Source of the DNA: Dastarcus helophoroides
Taxonomy: Eukaryota; Arthropoda; Insecta; Coleoptera; Bothrideridae
DNA length: 64,000 nt
Assembly (NCBI GenBank): GCA_028583605.1
Contig: CM053328.1
Location: 15,187,107 to 15,251,106 of the forward strand
Direction: 5' to 3'
The notes beneath the pieces are model-generated. The model was not told where the DNA came from. It searched no databases and worked only from the letters and a program-made list of their open reading frames with translations. This document shows positions 1-10,901 of the stretch, one piece after another. Each line of letters opens with the position of its first letter. Position 1 is the stretch's first letter. A program made the position numbers and the translations under genes.

Positions 1-530
1 ATTTTTAAGGACTCTGGTTTTAATATCACGCTGATCATCATTACAGAATTTGGGAACATTAAAGTCCCCAACCAATAAGATATTATTAAATTTATAGTTT
101 AAAATCTCCAGGCATTCCACGAATGTTTCCAACTCATTTGTAGTTATATCAGATGGAATGTAAACAACAATTAGATACAGATTTACAGAAGATATTATTA
201 TTTTACATACTACAGCATCCACAATGGGAACAGTGTTTATCTCCGGTAGGTCAATTTTTACAACTTTGTATTTACGATTGACTGCCACTAAAACACTACC
301 AGCTCTACTGCGTTGAACAAGAGTGAACTTCCTGTCAGACCTAATTGCTTCAAAATTGTGGGTTAAAAACTCGGAAGAAGAAATTGCAGGATCCAACCAT
401 GTTTCAGTTATGCAAACAACATCATAATTACACTCCAATAAAAAATTATAAAAATCATTTGTTTTAGACCTAAGACTTCGTACATTTTGGTATAAAATAT
501 TTAGTGATTTATTATTTCCGTTGGGCAAAT
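1..530 (-). mobile_element. Non-LTR retrotransposon ORF2, endonuclease domain, 5' part (runs off the window)
   Basis: Reading the minus strand from about 530 to 1 gives one uninterrupted frame with hallmarks of a LINE apurinic-type endonuclease (exonuclease-endonuclease-phosphatase fold): NILYQNVRSLRSK near the start, then CITETWLDP, then LLVGDFNVPKF near base 90. These are the N, E and GDFN catalytic motifs of the family. The frame is open to the window edge, so the reverse transcriptase probably lies to the left, outside the window. It starts just after, or overlapping, the stop of the ORF1 at 531-1205. No stop is visible in these 530 bases, so this copy is fairly young compared with the other LINE relics here. 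Confidence 0.85.
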
Positions 531-1205
531 TTAGTTTAAACGTGATCTTGGAGAGTGGGGAGTATTGTTTGATATTATTTGCGGCACACCGTTTTTATAT
601 TTGATACGAAGGTTTTCACCATTCTCATTCCGACGGTGTGATTCTTCTCTAATTTTTTTAAAGTAATCTAGTTGTTTTGGAGTTTTATCATCCCACACCT
701 GAATATTAGCAAACGCACTTTTTTGTAGATTGGACTTTTTGCCTAAGACGGTACGTACTTCTTCTGGTGACTTTAATTTCAACATTAATAAACGAGGACG
801 ATTACGTTCGATGTTTGCCTTTTCTCCGAGCCTACTAATATTTTCGGAGTAAACAACCACTGAGACGTCGATGAGTTCCAGAATATTATTTGCTATTTCA
901 GCGTCTGGTTTATCAGGATATTCAGGTACATTAGCCATAATAACATTACATGACCGCAAAGTCCTTTGCACGGACTCTTGTATTAGTTCTTCCTGCGCAA
1001 GATCTTCCAGCTTAGGGGTCTTGATGGCATTCTCTATAGATTGTAAGCGAGTATTAAATGATTGCTGTAATTCCGAAATCTTCGACTGCAATTGGAGGTT
1101 AAGTTCATTCATCGACGATAAATGCGCTGTGCAAGGCCGACACATTTCAAAGTAAAAATGAAATATAAACAACCAAAAATATAACAGGTTATATTTAATG
1201 TTCAA
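531..1205 (-). CDS. LINE ORF1 protein (coiled-coil / RNA-binding type)
   Basis: A 224-codon ORF on the minus strand, directly upstream of the endonuclease frame. The first part is heptad-like (LQLQSKISELQQSFNTRLQ), suggesting a coiled coil. The middle and end (VIMANVPEYPDKPDAEIANN, then SRLGEKAN and NRPRLLMLKL) resemble the ORF1 domain of CR1/L2-type insect elements, often annotated as zinc-finger DNA-binding-like or FP25-like. In that family ORF1 binds element RNA and acts as a nucleic-acid chaperone. The first 27 or so residues are hydrophobic and atypical, so the true start is probably the internal Met at codon 32. The exact clade was not determined. Confidence 0.7.
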   Translation of the reverse strand: MNIKYNLLYFWLFIFHFYFEMCRPCTAHLSSMNELNLQLQSKISELQQSFNTRLQSIENAIKTPKLEDLAQEELIQESVQRTLRSCNVIMANVPEYPDKPDAEIANNILELIDVSVVVYSENISRLGEKANIERNRPRLLMLKLKSPEEVRTVLGKKSNLQKSAFANIQVWDDKTPKQLDYFKKIREESHRRNENGENLRIKYKNGVPQIISNNTPHSPRSRLN

Positions 1206-1640
1206 ATTTTGGAGGATTTAAATTATATTAGAAATATATCCAAAATTGTTTAAAATCGAAACATAGGGATTACGATCGGCACACGAGAAGGTGGTTAAAT
1301 CGGAGTTGTCCCAACCAAATCGGGACCGGTGGCAATGCTGATTGGATACTAAGAAGTAAAGGTTGTTCTATTTGTAAATTGTGTTCGTGGGCCCCTGCAG
1401 TACTTTGTTCGGGACCTTACAGTAAATACCTTGTTTTGACCCCGCGGAAAATCGAGTTTGAAGGCAAATAATTTGATTTGCAAAAAAAGTACCGAAAGCT
1501 AGCGATTTCTTAAGGACATGAGAACAGAACGAAATAGAAAAATAATCTCACCATAACTAATCTAATGATTAAAAGAATGGAATCAATACTTTGCAAGGAA
1601 ATCCAAATAGAGCTCTACAGGGATCCCCAATAAGACTAAC
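1206..1640. other. Probable 5' leader of the minus-strand LINE; no gene seen
   Basis: There is no convincing ORF. On the minus strand this lies directly upstream of the LINE ORF1, and its base composition (about 1300-1450) is less AT-rich than the flanks, as expected for an element leader. I could not define the element's 5' end. Confidence 0.3.
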
Positions 1641-1769
1641 AATATTAGAAGTTAAGGAGGCAGGTAAAATATTAAAAAAGGGTAGGGCCCCAGGACACAT
1701 CGGAGGTACCCGAAGATTGGAAAATATCATACATATCCACAATCCATAAGAAAGGAGACAAAAATAACT

Positions 1770-1777
1770 GTGATAAC
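1770..1777. repeat. Left 8-bp target-site duplication (GTGATAAC) of the hAT element
   Basis: GTGATAAC directly precedes the left terminus, and an identical copy follows the right terminus at 2887-2894. Confidence 0.9.
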
Positions 1778-2886
1778 CAGTGGCGGCTAGTGCTAAGGTT
1801 TGCAGGTTTGCGCAACCTCCAAAAAAAATGTGCCGGGATAAAAAATAAAGTAATTGTTGTCTATTTTATTTATTAATATAACAGATTTATCGTTACCAAA
1901 CATAACTATAACGGATTCCCCAGGTTCGTTAGAATTTGGCGAGGTTGTTGGGTCCATGGTTTGCAGAGTTTGCAGGCTAGCCTGCAAACTTTGCTCTCCA
2001 CATATGCACCTGCGCCTTAACTCATATTTTGTTCGTTTAAATAGTTGCCCATAAGCAAGCATTAGGTTGCACTTGTGGATGCAAACCAAATATCAACTCG
2101 CTATTTTAATTTGTTGTCGGCCAATGTTGTGAGCCGTGAAACACAAATAAAAATGAATTCAGTGCAAAGTTTAATTGCACAACCATTCTGTAACCTATCT
2201 GTGTCGGAAAAACTGGAAATTAAGAAACTTGGATGATCTATTCCAGACTTAAATATTCTGCAGACGATGTTTAGTTAATTGCAGCAACCTTATTTTTTTC
2301 TGAAAAATTTAATCAGTATAAAACCACTTTTCCCGAAAAGTGTTTTAAAAAACCACTAAGACTTATCCATTTTTGGATTGAAATCGGCTTCTGGTTTACT
2401 TGTACTCTATAACATTATTTCAGAAAACAGTGAGCTTAGTAAATTTTTAGTGGAACTCTAAATGCTTTCAAAAATCTGTATAACTATCCCAATGGCTTCT
2501 CCTGAAGCAGAGGGTGCTTCTCCACCCTGAAAATAATTAAAAACTTTTAAGAAATACATTATGCCAGGAAAAATTGTCCGCATTAACGATGCTTTCCAAA
2601 GAAAAGGACTTAATCCAAGGAATACCCGACCGCAATCAAAAATTATTAATAAATTTGCATCTGCCAAAGATCATCATATGGACTTCCGCTTCCAATAAGT
2701 GAATGTCTGATTTTTGTGCATATTATAAAAGGGAAATTTTAATAATATACTATATATGTATAACATATATCATTTAAAATCCTAAATATCTCTTAATTCC
2801 AGATTAATTTAAAATTTCCAATTTCGGCACATTTTGGTAAGTGTCTCTTTGCAACCCCCAATTTTTTTTAGCACCAGCCGCCACTG
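1778..2886. mobile_element. Non-autonomous hAT-like transposon with 8-bp target duplication
   Basis: The ends are inverted repeats: CAGTGGCGGCTAGTGCTAA on the left and the complement TTAGCACCAGCCGCCACTG on the right. The 8-bp word GTGATAAC occurs exactly on both sides (1770-1777 and 2887-2894). Eight-bp duplication and a CAGNG-type terminus are hAT hallmarks. It lies inside the conserved DNYxGI codons of an RT relic, so the pre-insertion site can be inferred precisely. The longest internal ORF (minus, 1793-2089) shows no transposase motif, so the element appears non-autonomous. A related right end occurs at 60960-61007. Confidence 0.93.
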
Positions 2887-4149
2887 GTGATAACTATCAG
2901 GGAATAGCGGTTACATGTACTAGTAGCAGACTATATGGAAAAATACTTAAAAACAGAATAGAAAACGAATACACGGATATAGAAGCAGAAGAACAGGTAG
3001 CTTTCAGAGCAAAAAGATCCACAATAGATCATCTCTTCTCACTGACACAAATCCTAGAAAAGAAAACAGTGTTTGACCAGGAAGTCCATATTTTGTTTGT
3101 TGAAAAAGGCCAGTGTGCCTCTAGTAAGACTGTGGAAAACATTACAATTCAGTAATATAAACACCAAAATAATTAAAGCAGGAAAATCCCTGTACCAAGA
3201 CACTAGAACTAGAGTAAAAACCAGATATGGTTTAACAATAGGGTTCCGGGTCACAAAGGTCTCAAACAGGGTTGTTGTATATCCCCAACGCTATTTAAAA
3301 TCTACTTAGAAAGTGCATTGAGAAACTGGAAACGACGATACTACATTATATACGCTATCATTTGCGAACGACCAAGTGATAGTTGCTCAGGATATGGAGA
3401 ACATGACACGAAAACTTATAGAGGAATACGAAAAATGGAGCCTGGAAGTCAATATTACAAAGACCGAATATATGTGCGTTGGGAAACAGCAAAAGGGTAT
3501 GAAACTGGCGACCGGACACACCATCACCCACTGTAAAAGCTATAAATATCTGGGAACGAGGATCTCTAGAGACGGAACGTTGGATGAGGCAATACCGGAA
3601 AGAATATCCAAGAAAAAAAAAGCAATTGTGATACTTAGACAAGAACATAACTATAGAGAATAAGAAGAGAATTTACAACTCAAGCGTAAAAAGTATAATA
3701 ACGTACAGCTCGGAGGTGTGGCCATTAAAAGAAAGAACAGGAACAGAAAAAGTACTAAAGGCTACATAAATGGATTTCTGGCGACGAGCAGCTAGAAAAT
3801 CTAGGAAAGGACCAATTACCAAACGACACAATAAGACAGTACATTAGAAATAAAACACGATATAGTAGATGACATCAGACCCAACAGTTAATATGGTACG
3901 GAACATGTACAGAGAATATCACAAGACCGACTACCTAAGAAGATCTTAAACTAGAATCCCCCATGGAAGAAGAAAGCGAGGAAAACCACGCCAAAGCTGG
4001 CGAAGGGGAATCACTAAAGAAATATCGGAAAAAATCTGGAAGATGAAGGATGGCGAGATAGAGACGGAATGGAGATTAGGAATTGGAAGACGGCGAACGT
4101 TATAAACCAATTGATAGAGTAGAGGAAAAAAAATCCGTTTTACTATCGA

Positions 4150-6140
4150 TAACAAAACATAAAAAAGTAGGATTTTTGTTAATTTCGATTTTTTTTTTCA
4201 ATATTTAGATTTGTCAATTTTCAATCTTTTTGAAAATTATAATTTTTTTCAAAATTTTGACATGTTTGAACATTTTTACGATTTTTTCAAAGCCTCGACT
4301 TTTTTCACTGACACTATTAAAATTTGGTCAATTTAACTATTGAAAATTCCGACTTTTTTTGAAAAATTTTATTTTAATAAAAATTTAGATTTTTTAATAG
4401 TTTCGACCAAATTTCGACATTTTAAAATTTCCAATCTTTTCAAAATTTCGATCTTTTCTCGAAAATCTTTGAAAATTTTGATCTTTTTTTTGAAATTTTG
4501 ACATATTTTTGAAAATATAAACTTTTTTCAAAATTCGCTTTTTTATTGAAAATTAATACTTTTTCTAATTTTAACTTGAAATTTCGATTTTAAAATTTCG
4601 CTTTTTTGAACATTAACATAAACATTAACATTAAATTAAAAATTTACATTTTCGATTTTTATTGAATATTTTAACTTTTTTGAATATTTCGACTTATTTT
4701 GAAAAATTTCAAATTCCAAATTAAGACTTATTTTAAAAATCTCCCTTTCACAATTTCGCCTTTTTTCTAAATTTTGACTTATTTGCTAGTGTCCACTTTT
4801 TTCAATTTCGAATTTTTTTGGAAATTAGGGAACTTTGAGAACTTCTGTTTTTTTTATGTTGTCTGTATGGAGAATTTTTATATTTTGAAAATGTTTACAT
4901 AAAATTTCAATCTTTTTTTTTTGATTTCGACTATCCTTAAAAAGTTTGGCTTTTTTTGTAAATTTGATCATTATGAAACACTTTTTGTTTTAAAAACTTT
5001 GACTTTTTTGAAATTTTGAAAATTTTCACTTTTTTTGAAAACTTCCACCCTTGTTCAAAATTTTAATTATTTCTCAAAAGTTTGATTTTTTTTTGATAAT
5101 TTCGATTTTTTCTAGAAATTGTGTAAATTTGACTTTTATTTCAAAAACATGACTTTTTTCAAAATTTTCACTTTTTTGATAAGTTGGATTTTTTTGCAAG
5201 TTGGACTTTTATGAAATTTTCGACTTTTCCTCGAACTTTTTGAAAATTTCGACAATTTTCTTAAATTTCTTTTTTTTTGAAAGTATTTACCTTTTTTCAA
5301 AATTTTTACTTTTTTTCGAAATTTCGAACATTTGTAAATGCGAAATTTTGAAAAATTCACCTTCCCCTGAAATTTTCTATACTTTTTTTTTACTTTAAAT
5401 TACGTATCGTATAAAACGAATTTGAGAAAATTTTAACTTTAACTTAAAATTTGGAGAATGTTGTCAACATTTCAACCTTTTCTTAAAACTTCGACTATTT
5501 TTCAAAATTTTGACTTTTTTTCGTCCTTTTAAAACACTAATTTTTGAAAATTTTGACCTTGCCTCCCCAATATTTGAACTTTTTTTTCGAAATTTTTGGT
5601 TTAAAGTTGAAATATAAAATTGTAAAAAAAAAATTTAAGTCCAAATATTTTCCAATACATTTTGATTTCCCGCCTCAAAAGTTCGACCTTATTTAAGAAT
5701 TCGATTTAAAGTCGAAATTTAAATAAGAAATTAAAAATTTGAATTGAATACTATAAATTTCAAGAACATTATAAAATTGAAAAGTTCATTTTTCATTTTC
5801 GTTAAAATTTTCAGTTTAAGACTTTTGCCATTTTTTTTTCTACACAATGTCGATTTTGATATTTTTACATATTTTTTATATAACTTTTTAACTTTAAACT
5901 TGTAATTTTGAATGTTACAAGAGGACTCCACTTTTACTTAAAATTTCGATCTTAAACATTACATTTTTCAATTTCGATTAAGTATATTTAATAAACTCCC
6001 ACTTATTTAATTTTTTTATTTTCTATTAATCTATTATGGGATTTTTTAGAATTTCTGATTTTTTTTAATTTCTATTATACACCTTTAATTTTTACTTCTC
6101 TAATATTTGGACTTTAAACCAGAAATTTTAATTTCTTCTT
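4150..6140. repeat. Degenerate short-period AT repeat, T-rich strand up
   Basis: Some 2 kb of imperfect tandem words such as TTTCGACTTTTTT, AAATTTTGAC and TTTCGAAATTT, spaced about 15-25 bases apart. There is no reading frame of interest; ORFs here (for example minus 5136-5360) are low-complexity by-products. The same word family recurs through much of the window in both orientations. Confidence 0.8.
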
Positions 6141-6279
6141 GAGACTGGACTCCTGAGCGAAGCTGATTGGATCTGATGAAGAATATCTGATGAAGATATT
6201 ATCGGCTTATATGGTAACTATAAAAAAACATTGTTCTGAACCAACATTTTTGAGGGCCATTTATATTTTCAGATTTCGG

Positions 6280-6500
6280 CCACTAAATGTTTATCGACCA
6301 ATTTCATTTTTCGACCAATCAAAATTTTTGTCGACCAAAACAAAAAAAAAGTTCTTTAATTTATATTCGCCTATTTCTATCAATTAATTTTTGTCGACCA
6401 AAAAAAGAACCTCATCAATTTATATTTGTTTACCAAAAAATGCAGGGACTTCATTTCCTACTTGGAGGAACTAAGCCCTTCTAGCCCTTCAAGCCCTTCG
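6280..6500 (+). repeat. Short interspersed TCGACCAA and AGCCCTTC word clusters
   Basis: The word TCGACCAA (once decayed to TTTACCAA) recurs about five times between 6293 and 6435, followed by three near-tandem copies of AGCCCTTC at about 6470-6498. No gene was recognised. It may be a decayed transposon end. Confidence 0.4.
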
Positions 6501-6549
6501 TCCAGGACATGACTGTTGTTTCGAAACTTCTTCTTTCTCGTTTAGATTA

Positions 6550-7125
6550 TGCGTAATAACTACCAGTTTTAGTATTTTTCATATTTTAGATTTTAATTTT
6601 GAAGGTTTGACTTTTTTCTTTAAATTTAAAATATAATTTTAATTGTTTTTTTAATTTCCAGTTTCTTTTCAAGATTTTCTTTACATTATTTGCCTTTTAT
6701 GACTTTAAATAAAAATTTTAATTAAATCATAAATTAAAACAGAGTTGCCCTTTGGACAATTTGCGACATAATTATTAATTGGTTACACCCCTACTTTAAC
6801 ATTAATATCAAAATTTCAACTTTTTTTAGGAAGTCGAATCAAGATTTGGATTTCTAATTTTTCTCAAAATTTTCCGGTTTAGTTTTTAATATTTTTCCTC
6901 TATTACTAATTGAACTTGAAATCTCAAACTTAACCGCGGTATTTCAATTTTTTATCGGAGTTTTTTCGAAGTTTCAAAGATTTTTTTTATAATTCCGAGT
7001 AATACAATTTCAGTTTTCAGTTTCTTTTAAGATTTCAATTATAAACATGCAATTTAAAAAAAATATATTGCAAATTATCTTTTTTTTGAAACTTCTACTT
7101 ATTTTTCAAAATTCCAGGTCTGCAA
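6550..7125. repeat. Degenerate AT repeat; no gene seen
   Basis: Same low-complexity words as 4150-6140 but more diverged. No ORF of interest. Confidence 0.6.
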
Positions 7126-7129
7126 TTAC

Positions 7130-7755
7130 GACATTAACTTTGTTTATAGGAAACCAACAAACACAAATAGATACCTAATTTACACATCAAACCACAGTAA
7201 AAATATAAAAATAGGTGTAATAATTTCTTTAATTGACAGAGCTAAAAATATCAGCACGAGTTCTGAAATATATAATAAAAAAAAAATTAATATTACATCA
7301 GTATTACAAAAAAATGGGTATCAAAAAGATTTTGTGGAAAAAGTTATAAACAGAAGAGAAACAGGATCACACAATCATAGTCATGGTATCATAAACACAT
7401 CACCCATTCAAGATAAAAAAACCTTGATTATTCCATACATACCAGGTGAAACATAGGTGAAACATCCAGACCTATGTGGATTCGTATTAACGAACACAAG
7501 AATTACTTAAGTAAGGGAGATTTTTCAAAATCAAAAATTTGCGAACACTCTTTTCAATACGATCACAGAATTCAATGGACAAAATCCTGCATTATTGGCA
7601 AAGAAACACATTATAAAAAAAGAAAAATTAAAGAAGCAGCTTTAATTTTACTAAATGGAGATAACTGTGTCGCGAATTGTTCGATTGATATTAACGGTAT
7701 GTGGCTGCCATTGTTAAAACGAGAAAAACAACTGGGTCGCCTTAGAATCACCTAG
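7130..7755 (+). pseudogene. Penelope-like element: RT C-terminus plus GIY-YIG endonuclease tail
   Basis: From about 7138 the plus strand reads FVYRKPTNTNRYL, then SNHSKNIKIGVIISLIDRA and LQKNGYQKDFVEKV. This is the typical C-terminal end of a Penelope-like reverse transcriptase. After a gap and frame change near 7440-7470, the 93-codon ORF at 7474-7755 continues with KICEHSFQYDHRIQW and KRKIKEAALILL and ends with W-LPLL. That is the distal half of a Penelope GIY-YIG endonuclease (EH...H.I.W, then KEA.E.L). The RT palm and the GIY-YIG core are absent, so this is a 5'-truncated, inactive copy. Its 3' region (7756-8100) recurs at 54531-54974. Confidence 0.82.
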
Positions 7756-8100
7756 GGAATAACCTAATAAACTGTCAGAATTACTTTCTGACAGCTTACA
7801 CAAATTTGTAAAGGAATAAATTTGAATTGATTTTCTGACGACGGGCAGAAAATAACACTGCCCGAAACGTTAAAATTTTAAATAATCTTGTTGTTATTTA
7901 TTTTTTACGTTTTTACGTTTAAATTTTAAAATAGTTTTAAGTGTTTTTCAGTGTTGAGTCCCAAACAGCGATTGACAAACCAAGATCCAACGCAATCGCT
8001 GTTTGCGGCAATCTCAAACAGATGGCCATTCCTTAATAGAAGGTACTGAAATTTAGGATTGTGAAAGGAGTCACCGGCGAAGAAAAAAGCCAATAAGACT
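7756..8100 (+). mobile_element. Penelope-like element 3' region, shared with a second locus
   Basis: Follows the GIY-YIG stop. Blocks shared with 54531-54974 include CAGCGATTGACAAACC, ACGCAATCGCTGT, a GGCAATCT...AGATxGCC hairpin, CCATTCCTTAA, and the CTGACGA...CTGCCCGAAACGTT block. The segment probably ends near 8100. The shared 3' end shows both loci belong to one element family. Confidence 0.7.
7835..7868 (+). ncRNA. Hammerhead-ribozyme-like motif in the Penelope 3' region
   Basis: CTGACGA (7835-7841) is followed by CGGGCAG, a 9-base loop and CTGCCCG (a perfect 7-bp helix), then AAAC. This resembles the CUGANGA / stem II / GAAA core of hammerhead ribozymes, which are known from Penelope-like elements. 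The G of GAAA is shared with the helix, and I did not verify stems I and III, so catalytic ability is uncertain. A related motif is on the minus strand at 54717-54740. Confidence 0.5.
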
Positions 8101-8109
8101 GCATAAAAA

Positions 8110-8600
8110 TAAAAATTAACTTTGTTTTTCTTAAAAGTCCTTTATAGGCTAAATTTTAATTTTTTAGAGAATTTCTGAAATTTCCAGTTTTTTTTTTTTT
8201 TTGGTGTGAATTCCTAAGAAAAACTAGGAAATTTTCCCAAACTGTTTTTATGCAAATTCTAAATTTTTTTATTCAAACATGCCAAAATTATACTTTGAAT
8301 TTCTACTGTAGTATTGCTAGAATTTCGAATGTAAACGTCGTTTTTTTATAAAATACGATGTTTTTCCAAATTGTTTGTGAAAAATGCGAAATTTAATTTA
8401 AAATGGAAAATTACAAAGTAACCCCTTCTTAAAAAATTTCTGGGTGCGCCCCTGAATCGTCTCAAACTGACCAAGGATTAATGAGTCTCTTGTGAAACAA
8501 TCGAGATCGCCTCTTTTAGGCTAAAAACTTCTGATCGGTTTTTGAGTGGTATGTTCCTCAGGCTCCTTTTTTATCCATTCAGTAATTTTTAATCATATAT
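8110..8600. other. AT-rich intergenic sequence, no gene
   Basis: Poly-T runs and degenerate repeat words; CTGGGTGCGCCCCTG at about 8442 is a small inverted word. Nothing else recognised. Confidence 0.4.
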
Positions 8601-8601
8601 A

Positions 8602-9509
8602 GGGGAGACTGGGGTATTCTGGATCACGGGAAATTGCGGACCAGCTTCATATCTTTTTCTCTAATAGTGATTGATGGCTACAAATAACTGTCGTCGGCTC
8701 AGCTCATGTTAAGCTCATTTTCCCTTCAGTACTCGACTTGTGTACACGAACCGTTACCTCGCTTCGACACCTAATAGAAATGGGATACTTCAAAATTTTT
8801 TTTTCACTTTAGAGTTTTCTCTAATTTGACCACACTTTTCGAGAACCAACTCAGGTAAATATCTTCATAAGATTCGCGGAACCTTAAATCTTCGAGAGGA
8901 ACATGAAGTTTTGCATGAAGTTTCTATTATGTTACTCATATGCTGCCATATTGTAAAAAATGACCTTCGGGAAATTACGGACCACTTTTGTTGTGGAATT
9001 GTGGATTCCTCAATTCTTTCTCTCTCATTTCACAAGCTAATTTCGTGTATTTGATGCATATAAGTGATTATTCATTCAAATTTTCAGCACAGCATTATTT
9101 TTCGGCAATTTCTAATAGTTTTTTGGTAAAATAATAATTTCGTTTCGAATTGATTTTCATTGCCATCACCCCACTTCACTTTGTTTCTCTTTCATAATAA
9201 ATCTTCTGCATCTACATTCTGAATTCCGAATCAAAAACAAGAAGGTTTTTCTACTACATTTTTCCATTTTTAATCGATTTACAAAGTGGTCCGTAATTCC
9301 CCGACATTTTTCAAAATCGCAAAAATGCAATTTTTGCGCCAACTGTTATAAGTTGTATAATTTAATACAATTTGACCAAACTGTTGCGACCCTTAAGAGA
9401 GATTATTAGTTGTACTACAAATTCAAGCTTCGAAATATTCAGAAAAAAATATTTTTTTGCCTGTTTTTGGCCAACATAAAAAGGCGGTCCACAATACCCC
9501 AGTCTCCCC
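8602..9509. mobile_element. MITE with GGGGAGACTGGGGTATT termini and TA duplication
   Basis: The left end GGGGAGACTGGGGTATT is repeated perfectly inverted at the right end (AATACCCCAGTCTCCCC), with similarity continuing (TGGA) after one mismatch. TA flanks both ends (8600-8601 and 9510-9511). The words GGGAAATTNCGGACCA near 8628 and 8968, and the inverted form TGGTCCGTAATTCCCC near 9287, form sub-terminal repeats. There is no transposase ORF. The TA duplication suggests a Tc1/mariner-like or other TA-targeting superfamily; which one is not clear. Confidence 0.85.
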
Positions 9510-9673
9510 TACAAAATTGAAATTCATCATTTTTCTTCTAAAATTAGTTTAACTGGAAATCCACACATTTTTTTAATTATTATTATTATATCAGATATTT
9601 ATTGTTTTTTTTTCTGTCTTGATCGGGTATTATTCATTTGGAAAACTTCATTTGATGAAATCATTTCATTTAG

Positions 9674-9993
9674 AGCGACGAATCTCTTCGTTCTGTCTTT
9701 ATAAGTGGGTCGAAGCTCAGCGCCTTCTCAGAGGAATCTGAAACGTCATCAACTGATGAAATCTCCATGCAAGGATCCAAAGACATGACATATGACCAAA
9801 AACGCGATTTGAAAATGAGAAATACTGCAGCTTGGGTTAGATATACCAGGAAGAGTACCAGAATGCAAATAGCTGCATTCAAAAGGCAAAATCTAGGAGA
9901 GGAAAAAACTGACAAAAAGCTTAACGATAAAGGTAACCTCGGTTCAATTTTTGCATATTTTTTTAATCTGTGTTTTTAGCAGAAGAAGATTGA
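9674..9993 (+). CDS. Two 3'-terminal exons of an unrecognised protein gene (partial)
   Basis: Exon 9674-9932 follows a pyrimidine-rich TTTAG acceptor and ends at an AAAG/GTAACC donor. A final exon at 9980-9993 follows TTTTTAG and supplies the last residues AEED and a stop. The joined frame is open and starts SDESLRSVFISGSKLSAFSE. It contains an acidic/serine stretch (EESETSSTDEIS) and then a basic helix-like part (DQKRDLKMRNTAAWVRYTRK). AATAAA at 10092 fits a polyadenylation signal. The exon is GC-richer than its surroundings. No upstream exon was found within 3 kb; intervening TEs may lie in a long intron. The protein family was not recognised. Confidence 0.5.
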
Positions 9994-9999
9994 AGTTGT

Positions 10000-10900
10000 T
10001 GTAAAGCATCTTCTAATTTAGTGAAATATTTATTATTGTATTATTTGAAATTTATTTATGATAAGAAGTTTTAAATATTTCAATAAGAGAAAATAAAAAT
10101 AAAATTTTGTCAGTTTTCGTTTACTATGTTCCTTCCTTTTAAAGATTAAAAACAATATCATAGACCTTCATTTTTGCAGCTTCTGATAAGTTTGTTAACT
10201 AAGGTGACATTTCCCACGAAAAACTTTTTATGCTAAAAATTAATGGATGTGAACTTAATGTTTCGATTTTATCGCAAAACCTCGATACTAGAACGGCAAT
10301 AGAAGTTTCGAATGTTAATGGCCAAAATTTCAAAAATATCAGACGATTTTGCGAGTTTAAAATTAACATTTCGATAAATATTTGCTACGACCGGACCTGG
10401 TTTTCGCTTTTCACCGAGTTATTATTAAAGAATTTTTCTACTTTATACCGAAACTAAATTTTTGACGATATTCTAAGTTTAAATTTGCAATGTTTATTTG
10501 TTTTCCTAAAATTTTGGTTTAAATTCGTAAAGTAGACTTTTCCATTCTTCCATCTATGATCCACTGTACAAGTTAAAGGACTGCGTACTGTAGTCTAGGT
10601 GGCATTCTGCTAAAATCTAATATTTTTCTAAAAATTCGATTGCAACATTCCAAATTTCGACTTTTGAATCAAAGTTTTGACGAAATTTTCCATTATTTTT
10701 GTTGTTGTTTTTCTCTAAATTTCCACATTATTCTCGCTAATTTCTTTTTTCGAAATTTCGACCCTACAAACTTCTTGCATTTGCAGTTTTGTTGTTTTTT
10801 AAATATTTTCAGTCTAAAATTGTTGACTTTTTATAAAATTTAGAGTTTAAGATCAAACATATACTCTTTTCTGAAAATTGCAACTGTTTCCACTATTCTA
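10000..10900. other. AT-rich sequence with decayed short repeats; no gene
   Basis: The first about 100 bases are probably the 3' UTR of the partial gene. The rest is diverged TTTCGA-type repeat. Confidence 0.4.
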
Positions 10901-10901
10901 T

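Larger units (their letters stand above)
1640..4130 (+). pseudogene. Decayed RTE-like LINE reverse transcriptase, split by a hAT insertion
   Basis: Translated pieces match the order of an RTE/BovB-type reverse transcriptase. First comes EVKEAGKILKKGRAPG (about 1650-1693), then the start of the conserved box DNYxGIxVT, which a 1.1 kb insertion cuts at base 1777. After the insertion come YQGIAVTCTSSRLYGKILK, FRAKRSTIDHLFSL, a degenerate catalytic box near 3365 (FAND where YADD/FADD is expected), then LEVNITKTEYMCVG and KYLGTRISRDGTLDEAI. The C-terminal tail is GRRKRGKPRQSWRRGI (about 3965-4010). Several frame changes and stops make it non-functional. The clade is inferred from the tail motifs. 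Confidence 0.85.

Noticed and set aside
6148..6212. Possible internal exon (acceptor CTTGAG, donor GTAACT) upstream of the 9674 exons
   Set aside because: All three frames contain a stop.
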